A stretch of DNA of 64,000 nucleotides from Lysobacter dokdonensis DS-58 (GTDB taxonomy: Bacteria; Pseudomonadota; Gammaproteobacteria; Xanthomonadales; Xanthomonadaceae): the NCBI RefSeq assembly GCF_000770795.1, contig NZ_JRKJ01000018.1, positions 124,001 to 188,000 on the forward strand, in the 5' to 3' direction. This document shows positions 45,286 to 54,800 of the stretch, piece after piece (positions within the stretch are counted from its first letter, which is position 1; every line of letters starts with the position of its first letter). The notes under the pieces were generated by a model. The model did not search any database, was not told the DNA's origin, and saw only the letters and a program-made list of their open reading frames with translations. The translations under genes and the position numbers were made by a program.

Positions 45286-45362
45286 TGGCGCCCGAAGTTG
45301 GACTCGAACCAACGACCCCCTGATTAACAGTCAAGTGCTCTAACCGGCTGAGCTATTCGGGC
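45286..45362 (-). tRNA. tRNA-Asn (anticodon GTT)
   Basis: A 77-base cloverleaf with CCA. The acceptor GCCCGAA pairs with TTCGGGC, the D-arm is AGCTCAGCCGGTTAGAGC, the anticodon stem CTTGA/TCAGG encloses CTGTTAA (anticodon GTT), and the T-arm is TTGGTTCGAGTCCAA. Its 5' end overlaps the last 10 bases of the PilV-like gene. Confidence 0.97.
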
Positions 45363-47119
45363 GGGGGCGCATATTCTGGCCGCCGACGCGGGGCGGCGTC
45401 AACGTGTGCGGCGTCGCTTTCGCGGATTTCGAACATTTGCGTGTCTTCCAGCGTCGCCTGGTCGCCTTGCAGGTCCGTGGCGCCCGGGATATGCGTGCTG
45501 CTCGCGGCGCCGGAATTGGAGAGTCGCGCGACCGCGACGGCGTCGGTTGCGCCGTGTGCGAGGCCACGGACGCGGCCGCCGGGCACGGGCACATCGGCTG
45601 CCGGGTCGTGCGAATCGACGGCGAGCACGTCGGCATCACGCACGGACCATGCGGCGATGTCTGTGAGGTCCTGCGTGAAGAACGGCAGGTACGGCAGCAC
45701 GCAATCGGCCAGGTGCGCTGAGCCGGCTGCGCAGCCGTCGTTTGCCCGACGCGCGTCGACCGCGTCGTCGAGTGCCTTGCGTGCGATGGGTTCTAGGGCG
45801 TCGACGTAGAGCGCCCGCGCGTGGAGATGGCGGCGGTCCGTCGGCGGGGGCGTCGCGATGGTGATCCGCGCCGGCAGGTTCAGGCCACGCGCGGGTTCGT
45901 CATGCAAGGCGCGCGCGTTGTCGGGCGCGGGGACGTCGGCGTATTGCGCGAGATAGTCGCGAACGAAGCGTGTGTAGCGATGCGCGGCCTCCGGGTCCGG
46001 TTTGCGCGACGCTGCCGGGACGCCGTCGATCGCTTCGGTTTGCAGCAACGCGAAGTGACGCGCCTGCAGATCCGCCGCGGTGCGCCACCACCCGTCGACC
46101 CGGACCAGGCGGCAGCTGTCGACGTAAGTCCCCGAGACAGTGTCGTCGACCTGGACGAGTGCGCCGCCTTCGTCGAGGTCGTACTTGCGATACCGGGGGT
46201 CTGCGTTGGCCGGATCGAACTCCGCATGGGGCGACGGACCCGCGACGTCGTGGCGATCGCGGCAGCATTCGCGGCATCTCGGGCTCTGGACGACGTCGGG
46301 GTCGGGGCCTGCGGTGTAAGCCGCGCCGGGTGGCGGCGTGTCGCCTTCCGGTGCGTAAAGGCCATAGCGGACGCCGGTCCAGATTGCCGGCCATTGCGGC
46401 ACGCGATGAACCGGCCCGAGGTGGGCGCCGCCTGCGTCGTATCGGCATCGACACTTGATCACTTCCATTTCGATGCGATCGCCGATCCGCGCGCCTGCAT
46501 CGTCGTCAGGGGTGTAGGTCACGATGTCGAAGCGCGTGCCGAGTGCGTCGATGCGCGGCGCCGTGGTCACTTGCATGCGTCCCTCGCCGACGGCGATCGG
46601 CAGCGCGTCCGCGGTGGTGATCGCCGCGGCGGTGCTCCGCACTTGCGGATGCAGCGGCATGTGCGCGAAGGCGCGAATCCGATTCGGATCCAGCGCGAGT
46701 CCGCCGAGCACGGTGCGCAGTTCGAGCGTGCGGGTTTCCCCCGTGGGCGCGGTCCACTCCGCTGCGACGCGCACGGATTTCGACGCACCACCGCCCGCCG
46801 ACGCGACGGTCCGGTGCAGGCGCAGCCCGCGGATGCCGCTGTCACAGGCGGCGTGCTCGGCTTCGTTCGCCGGCGCCGCGCAGGTGGGGTCGCGCGCATC
46901 GATGGGCGCGGCGAGCGACGCGATGTCGGCGAACGGGGTCGCGCGCAACGCGTCGAGTTCACCGGACACCAGCGCGAGCACCCGGGAGCGCGCCTTCGCA
47001 TCCGCGGTCCCCCGCGCCAGTGCGCCTTGCAATGCGGCGATCGCCAGCAGGCCCGTGGCGAGCAGCGCGACGGCGATGAGGACTTCGAGCAGGGAAAAGC
47101 CGAATGGACGACGTGGCAT
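45353..47119 (-). CDS. Enlarged PilV-like type IV minor pilin
   Basis: A 588-residue prepilin-like protein, more than three times the length of ordinary PilV. The prepilin site is RPFG/FSLLEVLIAVALLATGLL with Glu at +5. The pilin head runs to about 170. A long extension with clustered Cys follows (VIKCRCRYDAGG, PRCRECCRDRHDVAG) and ends in a soluble domain containing ALYVDALEPIARKALDDAVD. It is the last gene of a fimT-pilW-pilX-pilV operon. There is no pilY1, so the large head may provide tip or adhesive function; this is inferred. The stop codon lies within the tRNA-Asn gene. Confidence 0.75.
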   Translation of the reverse strand: MPRRPFGFSLLEVLIAVALLATGLLAIAALQGALARGTADAKARSRVLALVSGELDALRATPFADIASLAAPIDARDPTCAAPANEAEHAACDSGIRGLRLHRTVASAGGGASKSVRVAAEWTAPTGETRTLELRTVLGGLALDPNRIRAFAHMPLHPQVRSTAAAITTADALPIAVGEGRMQVTTAPRIDALGTRFDIVTYTPDDDAGARIGDRIEMEVIKCRCRYDAGGAHLGPVHRVPQWPAIWTGVRYGLYAPEGDTPPPGAAYTAGPDPDVVQSPRCRECCRDRHDVAGPSPHAEFDPANADPRYRKYDLDEGGALVQVDDTVSGTYVDSCRLVRVDGWWRTAADLQARHFALLQTEAIDGVPAASRKPDPEAAHRYTRFVRDYLAQYADVPAPDNARALHDEPARGLNLPARITIATPPPTDRRHLHARALYVDALEPIARKALDDAVDARRANDGCAAGSAHLADCVLPYLPFFTQDLTDIAAWSVRDADVLAVDSHDPAADVPVPGGRVRGLAHGATDAVAVARLSNSGAASSTHIPGATDLQGDQATLEDTQMFEIRESDAAHVDAAPRRRPEYAPPPE

Positions 47120-47129
47120 CAGCGCGGCC

Positions 47130-48689
47130 TCAGTACGACACGTGATCGCTCCACGCACCGGGGACCGGTGCATGGACGGCGGGGATGGTATCCGCGAGAT
47201 TCGCGATGACATCGGGCGCCGAGACGATCGCGCGCGCGCCGCTCGCTTGGTCGACCGACCCTTGCACGACCACCGCCCCGTAGATCGCCGCCGAACCATG
47301 CAGGCGAAGGCGCGCGTTGCCGCCCGTCGCGGGATCGAGCGCGTCGCCGTCATCGCGGACGAACACGAGTCCGAAGACGCGGCCATGCACATGCAATGGA
47401 CCGTCGGCGACCAACAACACAGGCGCGGCTGGGGTGCCCAACCCATCGCCGCTTCCGATGTCGCATGCGCGCTGGCACCATACCAGGCCCGCGAGCGCCG
47501 GCGAAGGATAGGACTCGACCAATGCCTGGTTGCGCCGCATCAGTGCCGCCGCAGCCGCGTCGCGCGGAATGATGCGTTTCGCATGCCGGTACAGGAACGC
47601 ATCGTCGGCCGTGAGCTGCATGCGTCCCATCGTCGCTGGTGCGACATACGCCACTTGCGGCGCGCGGCTCTCGCAGAACGCATCCGCGTCCGCATCGATG
47701 CGCGCCACGACACCGAACACCTGCGCGAACAGATCGCAGGGGAATCCGCCGGGTTCCAGGTCGAGGTTCACTCCGAGCGCGTTCGATCCATCGCTGCCGT
47801 CGACATCGAGGATGTCGACGCCTTCCGGATCATGCGTGTCGACCAATCCACCGGCCAGCGGACAGCGACAGTCGTCGCAGGTAAGCGAACCGGATTGGAA
47901 CGCCGCCGCGGCACCGTCGAAGAATTCGCCGGGATGGCACGTGTTCGCCGCGGACTTCAGGACATCGCGGCGGCTCCACGCCGAAATGGGAACACCGTGT
48001 CCGCCCGCATTCGGATTCGCGACCACGTTGAGCGGCGTGCGCAGATCGACCGACCCGCTGGCGATGACCGGTGGCATGCGCGGATTGGGTGCGAAGGCTG
48101 CAGTGCGCGCGAAGCGCTGCGTCACCGTCGCGCGTGCGCCCTCGTCGACCAGGCGACCCAGGCCGACGACGGTGTACGCGACGTCGCCGCCCTCTTCCGC
48201 CGGATCGGTCGTGCAGCGCGCGGGCGTCTCTCGGGCAGTGCGGCACAGGACCACGCCCGCGCCATGGGCGACGCGATCGAACGCGCCCACCTGCGTGATG
48301 CGCCCATCGGTCAACGGCAGCATGCGAGCGTCGAACACATCGACACCGCCGTCGCCATCGCGATCCCCGCCAACTTCCGTCCAGAAGTACATCCCCGCGC
48401 GCTGCGTGCCATCCGCGACCGCGCCGCACGGAAAGGCATCAGCTTCCACGAGGTCCGCGCAGCGCTGCCATTGCGCACCGTGCGCGAGCCGCATCGGATC
48501 GCCGGCGATCCACGCCGCGCCGTGCGCGACCGCAGCTTCCGCGAGCTCGGCCGCAACGCGACTGCGTACGAGATTGCCCGTTGCGCGTTGCTCGAACACG
48601 CCGACGTGCAGCGTCAACAATGTCGCCACGCTCGCAAGCAGCAGCACCAGGAGGGCGGCGACCAGCGCGTTGCCGTTCGAAGCATGCAT
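47130..48689 (-). CDS. Enlarged PilX-like pilus assembly protein
   Basis: A 519-residue protein with a PilX-type N-terminus: a short leader then GNALVAALLVLLLASVATLL and a long amphipathic helix (RATGNLVRSRVAAELAEAAV). Canonical PilX is about 170 residues; here a large beta-rich and Cys-containing region follows, with Asp-rich segments (GGDRDGDGGVDVFDAR, VDILDVDGSDGSNALG) that look like metal- or calcium-binding loops. The start at 48689 shares one base with the pilW stop (TGATG), and pilV begins 10 bases later. Probably a minor pilin whose globular part is exposed on the pilus. Confidence 0.72.
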   Translation of the reverse strand: MHASNGNALVAALLVLLLASVATLLTLHVGVFEQRATGNLVRSRVAAELAEAAVAHGAAWIAGDPMRLAHGAQWQRCADLVEADAFPCGAVADGTQRAGMYFWTEVGGDRDGDGGVDVFDARMLPLTDGRITQVGAFDRVAHGAGVVLCRTARETPARCTTDPAEEGGDVAYTVVGLGRLVDEGARATVTQRFARTAAFAPNPRMPPVIASGSVDLRTPLNVVANPNAGGHGVPISAWSRRDVLKSAANTCHPGEFFDGAAAAFQSGSLTCDDCRCPLAGGLVDTHDPEGVDILDVDGSDGSNALGVNLDLEPGGFPCDLFAQVFGVVARIDADADAFCESRAPQVAYVAPATMGRMQLTADDAFLYRHAKRIIPRDAAAAALMRRNQALVESYPSPALAGLVWCQRACDIGSGDGLGTPAAPVLLVADGPLHVHGRVFGLVFVRDDGDALDPATGGNARLRLHGSAAIYGAVVVQGSVDQASGARAIVSAPDVIANLADTIPAVHAPVPGAWSDHVSY

Positions 48690-49186
48690 CAGCCGCCCCC
48701 GTTCGAGCGCAAGGCCACGACCTGCCGCAGCCGCACCTCCCGCAGGGAGAAGAACGCCGGCGAACTGCGCAACGCCCCAGCCAGTTCCACCTGCACGCGC
48801 CGGTCATTGACCGACACCTCATGCGTGAAGCGCAGCGCAGTCATGCGCACGGCAGGGCTGCCCATGCCCTCTCCCGCCGCCTCGCAATCCACGCCCGGCC
48901 CGCGCGCCACTCGCAGCGCGCCGTCCCGCAACGAAATCGCGATGCCCGTGCCGACGAGACATCCGGGTGACGCAACGACATCCCCGCCACCCGCCCGCGC
49001 CCGACGCACCTCCGCCACGACGACCGCCATCGACGTCCGCAGCTCCTGCTGCAGCCGCGCCGACAGGACGATCTCGCTCCCCGCCCGCAATATCTGCAGC
49101 AGAAACCCGAGCGCCGCCGCGATCACCACCAGCCCCAGCGCCAGCGCGACCAACAACTCCACGAGCGTGAATCCGCGATTCAACAT
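48689..49186 (-). CDS. PilW-like minor pilin
   Basis: A 165-residue prepilin: MLNRG/FTLVELLVALALGLVVIA is a perfect type IV prepilin leader with Glu at +5. The helix ALGFLLQILRAGSEIVLSAR follows, with a beta-rich head containing Cys in ASPGCLVGT and PGVDCEAAG. It is shorter than usual PilW but matches its position. It overlaps fimT by 7 bases at its start and pilX by 1 base at its end, so the four genes are tightly coupled. Confidence 0.85.
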   Translation of the reverse strand: MLNRGFTLVELLVALALGLVVIAAALGFLLQILRAGSEIVLSARLQQELRTSMAVVVAEVRRARAGGGDVVASPGCLVGTGIAISLRDGALRVARGPGVDCEAAGEGMGSPAVRMTALRFTHEVSVNDRRVQVELAGALRSSPAFFSLREVRLRQVVALRSNGGG

Positions 49187-49755
49187 GCGGGCACCCCGGC
49201 GAACGCACCGCCACGACTGCACATCGAGACTTGCCCCATGGGGGAAACGGCGAGCGTCAACGCGAACTGCCCGGTGCGCGACGCCAGTTGCGCCCCGCTC
49301 CCAGGTGCACCGACGCGCGTCCCGCTCGCACCGTCGAATTCCAGCGCATCGCCAGGCACGACCAGCGCAACGCCACGATGCATCGCGCTCGTCACCACCG
49401 CCGTTCGCGCATCGACCACGCACGCGCCCACGGCGGCCGTGCAATCGCACGTGGCGCGCCCCGCCATCGGCATGCCGACCGGCGGCATCGCCGCTTCACG
49501 CGCGCCGACGCACCACTGCGTCCCGCCCCCGCCGAAACGCACCGTCACCGCGCGTCCCTGCTTCACCGCACCGATCCGCGCGTCCCCAATGAGCGATGCC
49601 ACGGCATCCGCGGCCGCGCGCAAACGCGTCCTTTCGAAGTAAGCCGTGAACGCAGGGACCGCGAGTGTCGCAAGGATCGCGAACACCGCCAGCGCCACGA
49701 TGAGTTCGACCAGCGTGAATCCGCGCGCCGTTGCGGCGTGCATGTATCGAGGCAT
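49180..49755 (-). CDS. fimT: FimT/GspH-type minor pilin
   Basis: A 191-residue prepilin with ATARG/FTLVELIVALAVFAILAT (Glu at +5), the conserved FimT helix (FTAYFERTRLRAAADAVASL) and the GspH-domain beta-strands with Cys in TQWCVGARE and CDCTAAVGACVV. The start at 49755 (MPRYMHAATARGF) is preceded by AAGGAGAGG. First gene of the minor-pilin operon; these pilins prime type IV pilus assembly. The gene is divergent from the pilE-like gene. Confidence 0.88.
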   Translation of the reverse strand: MPRYMHAATARGFTLVELIVALAVFAILATLAVPAFTAYFERTRLRAAADAVASLIGDARIGAVKQGRAVTVRFGGGGTQWCVGAREAAMPPVGMPMAGRATCDCTAAVGACVVDARTAVVTSAMHRGVALVVPGDALEFDGASGTRVGAPGSGAQLASRTGQFALTLAVSPMGQVSMCSRGGAFAGVPAC

Positions 49756-49917
49756 CCGAGCCTCTCCTTCGTTGTCCGTTGCACGCGGTGTAGCATGCGC
49801 TTTCGGCGTGCGCGCCAGTCCGGACCGACGAGCGGGAACGGATGAGGGTGTCAACGGTCCGAGGCGCCGAACGTGCCGGCGTAGCATCGGCCGCACGCCC
49901 GCCATGGAGTGCCCGCG

Positions 49918-50346
49918 ATGCGTCGCCGCCCGCCTGGATTCACGTTGATCGAAGTGATGATCGTCGTCGCCGTCGTGGCGCTGCTGGCGCTGATCGCGTT
50001 GCCGATGTACAGCGAGCAGATGCGCAAGGGCAAGCGCGCGGAGGCGGCTCAGGCATTGGGCGACATGCAGTTGCGCGAGGAGAGTTGGCGCGCGGACAAC
50101 CCGGCGTACGGGTCGCTCGACAACCTGACGGGCAGCGCGGCGGCATCGACGGCCTTCAACAACGGGCTGAAGTACTACACGGTCGGCGTGACAACGCCGA
50201 CCGCCACGGGTTACGTACTCACCGCCACGCGCAAGGGCGAGCTGGCCAACGATCCCAAGTGTGGGAACTTCACCTTGACGATGACTGCCGGCGTAGTCAC
50301 GAAGGGCGTGAGCGCCGGCGATGTCGACTATTGCTGGCGCAGGTAA
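49918..50346 (+). CDS. pilE: PilE-like type IV minor pilin
   Basis: A 142-residue prepilin: MRRRPPG/FTLIEVMIVVAVVALLAL with Glu at +5, then the PilE pattern (YSEQMRKGKRAEAAQALGDM, REESWRADNPAYGSL). A C-terminal disulfide loop is formed by DPKCGNFTLT and VDYCWRR. It is divergent from fimT and ends 3 bases before the convergent ppnN stop. The ATG at 49918 has GGAG 9 bases upstream; a GTG three codons earlier is less likely. Confidence 0.9.
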   Translation: MRRRPPGFTLIEVMIVVAVVALLALIALPMYSEQMRKGKRAEAAQALGDMQLREESWRADNPAYGSLDNLTGSAAASTAFNNGLKYYTVGVTTPTATGYVLTATRKGELANDPKCGNFTLTMTAGVVTKGVSAGDVDYCWRR

Positions 50347-50349
50347 GCG

Positions 50350-51723
50350 TCAGGTCACCACGCGATAGCACGGGCGGTATTCGCCGGCGATCTTCATGCG
50401 GCGTTGTTCGACGAATGCGCGCAGCAAGCCATCCAGCGCTTCCATCATGTCGCGGTCGCCGTGGATCTCGAACGGGCCGCGTTCCTCGATGCGGCGCATG
50501 CCGTCTTCCTTGACGTTGCCCGCGACGATGCCGGAGAACGCGCGGCGCAGGTCCGCCGCCAGGGCATGCGGCTTGCGGCCGTGGTGCAGGTCGAGCGCGG
50601 CCATCGCTTCATGCGTGGGCACGAACGGCTTCTGGAACTCCAGCGGCACGTGCATCGCCCAGTTGAAGAAGAACGAATCCTTCTGCGCGATGCGCCAATC
50701 TTTCACCTTGCGCACGCCCGAGGCCATGCGCTTGGCCACCTTGCCCGGGTCGCCCACGATGATTTCGTAGCGCGACGTCGCCGCTTCGCCGAGGGTCAGG
50801 CGCAGGAACTGGTCGATCTGCTCGAAGTACGGCGCCGCCGCCGTCGGGCCGGTGAGGATCAGCGGGAACGGCAGGTCGGCGTTCTCTTCGCGCAACAGGA
50901 TGCCGAGCAGATACAGGATTTCTTCCGCCGTGCCGACGCCGCCCGGGAACACGATGATGCCGTGGCCCATGCGGACGAACGCTTCGAGGCGCTTCTCGAT
51001 GTCCGGCATGATCACGAGGTGGTTGACGATCGGGTTCGGCGATTCGGCGGCGATGATGCCCGGCTCGGTGATGCCGATGTACCGCATCGTGCGGCGGCGC
51101 TGCTTGGCGTGCGCGATGGTTGCGCCCTTCATCGGGCCCTTCATCGCGCCCGGGCCGCAGCCCGTGCAGATGTCCAGGCCGCGCAGGCCGAGCTCGTAGC
51201 CGACCTGCTTGGTGTACAGGTATTCGTCGCGGCCGATCGAGTGGCCGCCCCAGCACACGACGAGGTTGGGTTCCGACGGTTGCAGCACGCGCGCATTGCG
51301 CAGCAGGCCGAACACCGAATCGGTGATGGCTTCGCCGCTGTCGAGGTCGCGTTCGTTCAATTCGATCGCGGTGTACGCCAGGTCGCGCACGACGGCGAAC
51401 AACAGTTCGGCGACGCCGCGGATGATCTCGCCATCGACGAACGCCATCGCCGGCGCGTTGAGCAGGTCGATGCGCACGCCGCGGTCCTGCTGCAGCACCT
51501 GGATGTCGAAATCCGGATACAGCTCCTGCGCGGCGCGCGGGTCGTCCGATGCGCTGCCACTGGTGAGCACGGCGAGCGCGCAGCGGCGCAGCAGGTCGTG
51601 CATGCCGCCGGAGGAGGCGTCACGCAGGCGGGCCACTTCGGCGCGCGAAAGGACATCGAGTGCGCCACGCGGATAGATGCGCGCGTTGGCGGTGGGGAGC
51701 ATGGTCTGGGTGGCTTCGTTCAT
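50350..51723 (-). CDS. ppnN: Nucleotide 5'-monophosphate nucleosidase (PpnN/YgdH)
   Basis: A 457-residue cytoplasmic enzyme that cleaves purine and pyrimidine nucleoside 5'-monophosphates to base and ribose-5-phosphate. In E. coli its activity is stimulated by (p)ppGpp. It contains a Rossmann-type LOG core (about 140-330): VVCWGGHSIG, GCGPGAMKGPMKGATIAHAK and the LOG signature PGGVGTAEEI in IIVFPGGVGTAEEILYLLGI, plus the PpnN-specific N- and C-terminal domains, which distinguish it from short LOG cytokinin enzymes. The ATG at 51723 matches the 454-residue E. coli length. Confidence 0.96.
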   Translation of the reverse strand: MNEATQTMLPTANARIYPRGALDVLSRAEVARLRDASSGGMHDLLRRCALAVLTSGSASDDPRAAQELYPDFDIQVLQQDRGVRIDLLNAPAMAFVDGEIIRGVAELLFAVVRDLAYTAIELNERDLDSGEAITDSVFGLLRNARVLQPSEPNLVVCWGGHSIGRDEYLYTKQVGYELGLRGLDICTGCGPGAMKGPMKGATIAHAKQRRRTMRYIGITEPGIIAAESPNPIVNHLVIMPDIEKRLEAFVRMGHGIIVFPGGVGTAEEILYLLGILLREENADLPFPLILTGPTAAAPYFEQIDQFLRLTLGEAATSRYEIIVGDPGKVAKRMASGVRKVKDWRIAQKDSFFFNWAMHVPLEFQKPFVPTHEAMAALDLHHGRKPHALAADLRRAFSGIVAGNVKEDGMRRIEERGPFEIHGDRDMMEALDGLLRAFVEQRRMKIAGEYRPCYRVVT

Positions 51724-51740
51724 TGCGGCAAGGGTATCGC

Positions 51741-51775
51741 AAAAACAGAAACGGCCGGGTTTCCCCGGCCGTTTC
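51741..51775 (-). terminator. Terminator of the TonB-dependent receptor gene
   Basis: A perfect 12-base stem GAAACGGCCGGG/CCCGGCCGTTTC with a 4-base loop, followed on the minus strand by TGTTTTTGC. It lies 26 bases after the receptor stop codon and before ppnN. Confidence 0.9.
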
Positions 51776-51800
51776 GGCTCAAACGTATCGCTTCGAGATC

Positions 51801-54800
51801 TTAGAACTCGTAGCGCAGCGTGACGTTGGCGGCCCAACGCTGCGACGGGTTGAAGTTCTCGTTGACCGGCAGCGCGGTCGGGGCGTAGTTGCCGTTGCCA
51901 TCCAGGTACGGGCGGATGTCGTAGACGTAACGGCCCTGCGCGTCGATGCCCGACACGTTGGCGAGCGTGCGCTCCAGCGGGAAGCTGGCGCGGTGTTCGA
52001 CACCCCAATCCTTGTTGAGCAGGTTGAGGAAGTTGAAGATGTCGAGGCGGATCTCGCCCTTGTGGCCTTCACCGAAGCCCGGGATTTCCTGCGAGAACGA
52101 CAGGTCGAGCTGGTTCACCCACGGCGCGCGGCCTTCGTTGCGGTCGAAGATGCTGCCCTGCTGGCGGACGAGCTGGTCGTTGTTCGCGATGTAGGCGAAG
52201 AACGAGTCGATCGAGGCCTGCGAGGTGCCGCCCGGCTGGCCTGCGTTGACGAACGAGATCTCGTTGCGGTTCATCGGGATGTAGGCCAGGTCGCGGAACG
52301 ACGAGTCGCCGTTCACGTCATTGCCGAACACCCAGCTGTACGGCGCGCCGGAGTGGCCGTCGTACAGGGCCGACACGCGCGTGGCGTACTCGCCGAAGAA
52401 GGCGTGCTCGTACGTGAACTGCGCGAGCAGGCGCTGCGGCACCGAGTAGTTCGACGTGGCGAGGTAGTCGTCGTTCGGGTTGATCCAGTCGCGGTTGCCG
52501 TAGGAGCTGGCGGCGACCGAGCTGGTGCCCGGGTTGACGTCCTTCGCATCCGAGATCGTGTACGAGATCGACGCCGACCAGTCGTTCGCGAAGGGCTTCT
52601 TCCACGCGAAGGTCAGGTTGTCGGCGTAGCCCTTGTCCGTGTTGGTCAGCAGGATGTTCTGGCCGAACGACGGGTTGGCGTTCCAGCGGGCCTGGTTCGT
52701 GCCACCGGTGCCGGTGGTCGTGCCATTGGGATTGCGCTGGTAGGCAAGACGGCCATCAGGCAGCACGCCGGTCGGCGCGCCGAGGTTGATGTTGTCGTAC
52801 TTGATGCCCTTGATCGTGTCGATGTGCTGCGCTTCGACGGTGAACACCGAGTCCAGGAACGGCAGCTGGTAGTCGTAGCCCAAGGTGTACTTGGCGACGG
52901 TCGGCAGCTGGAAGTCCGGGTCGACGATGGCGAGCGACATCGTGGACGTGCCCAGGCCCGGGTCGACCAGCGTCACGCCCGGGGGCGTCTGCGTCGAACC
53001 GTTCGGGTTGAAGGGCGGCGTCACGTTCGGCGTGGCCGGGTTGAACGCGCCGATGTCGTAGGTCGCGACGGCGACACCGTTGTTCGAGAACGGGTTGCCG
53101 AGCCACACGGCCGGGGTGTTCGAAACGAACAGGCCCGCGCCGCCACGCAGCTGCGAGTTCTCGTCGATCATGAAGTTGAACGACGCGCGCGGCTGGATGA
53201 CGTCGTTGCCGTCGATCGTGCCCTGGTTGCTGAAGCCGTAACCGCCGACGGCGGCGTTCGAGTTGGTCGTGCTGGCGCGCAGGCCGCAGGGACCGAGGTC
53301 GCCCGTGGTGCCCGGAGCGGCGGCGAAGCACGGGTTGAACGTCGGGGTGTCGTTGATCTGCGGGATGTCGTAGCGCACGCCGTACTGGACGGACAGGCGG
53401 TCGGTGACCTGCCAGGTGTCCTGCACGAAGAAGCCGAACTGCTTGGTCGTCAGGACCGCGGCGACGTTGTTGAGGTCGTAGCCGGCCGCCGGCGTGGCGA
53501 GCTGGTAACGGTTGTACTGGTTGTTGACGAAGTTCGTCAGGCCGTTGAACTCGTACGCGCCGTTGTAGTTCTGCAGGAACAGGTTGTAGAGCTCGTCGCT
53601 CTGGTAGTCCACGCCGCCCTTGATCACGTGGTCGCCGAGGTAGTAGCTACCCGCGAAGTACGCATTCCACGTCTTCACGTTGAGGCGGTTGGCGTGCGTC
53701 GGCGGTTCGGTGCCGAGGAAGATGCCCGGGCCCGAGTTGGTCGTGCCGGTGCGCACGAGGATCGAAGGCTGGTGGCCACCGACCATCGGGTCGCGGTCCT
53801 GGTTGAACTCGCTGTAGGCGACCGAGGTTTCGGTGCTGAAGCTGTCGGACCAGTCGTCGTAGAAGCTCAGGGCGTAGGCGGTCGACTTCTTGTCGAGCGT
53901 GTACCAGTTCGACGAGAGCGCCAGGCGCGGCGACGAGCCGGTGACGGTGCCGTTGACGACGATGGGTTCGAACTCGGTCGTCTGGCTCAGGCGCAGGCTG
54001 GCGCGGTGCGCGTCGTTGATGTTCCAGTCGAACTTGACGAGGGCGCGCTCGGTGTCCATGTCAGGCGCCTGGCCGTTGTCGCCGGGCGTCAGGCCCTTGG
54101 CGGTGGCGGCGGCGGTGACGTCGTTGATGAACTGCTGCGAGATGCCCGGCACCTTCAGCGTGGCGTTGGACTCGGCCGGACCGGTGATCGAACCGATGCC
54201 GTCCTTCTGCTGCTTCTCGAGCGAGACGAAGAAGAACAGCTTGTCCTTGACGATCGGGCCGCCGAGCGTGATGCCCGCGGTGCGATCCTTGTCGTAGCCT
54301 TCCCACTTCTTGCCCGACGCGTTCTCGCCGACCATGCTCGAAGCGTTCTGGTAGACGAAGTACGCCGAACCGTGGAACTCGTTGGTGCCCGACTTGGTGA
54401 CGGCGTTGATCGTCGCGCCGACGCCGCGGCGCGTGGCCACGTCGTAGTTGGCGGTCGAGATGTTGTATTCCTGGATCGCGTCCTGCGAGATCGGCGTGCC
54501 CTTGGTCGGCAGGCCGTTGTCGTTCAGGCCGAAGGGGTCGCCCGCGTTGACGGTGTCGACGGTGATGCTGTTGTAGCGGAAGTTCTGGCCGTTGGCCGAG
54601 AACGCGCCGCGGTCGCGGTCGGTGATCACGATGCGGGGATCGGCGCGCACGATGTTCTGGATCGAGCGGTCCGGGGCCGGCATGCGGTCCATGTCTTCGC
54701 GCGAGAGCGTCGTGGCGATGCCCTTGTTGTCGGGCTGGATGACCGAAGCGCCCGTCACGGTGACGGCGGCGAGTTCCTGCGGGGCGATCGACATGTCGAC

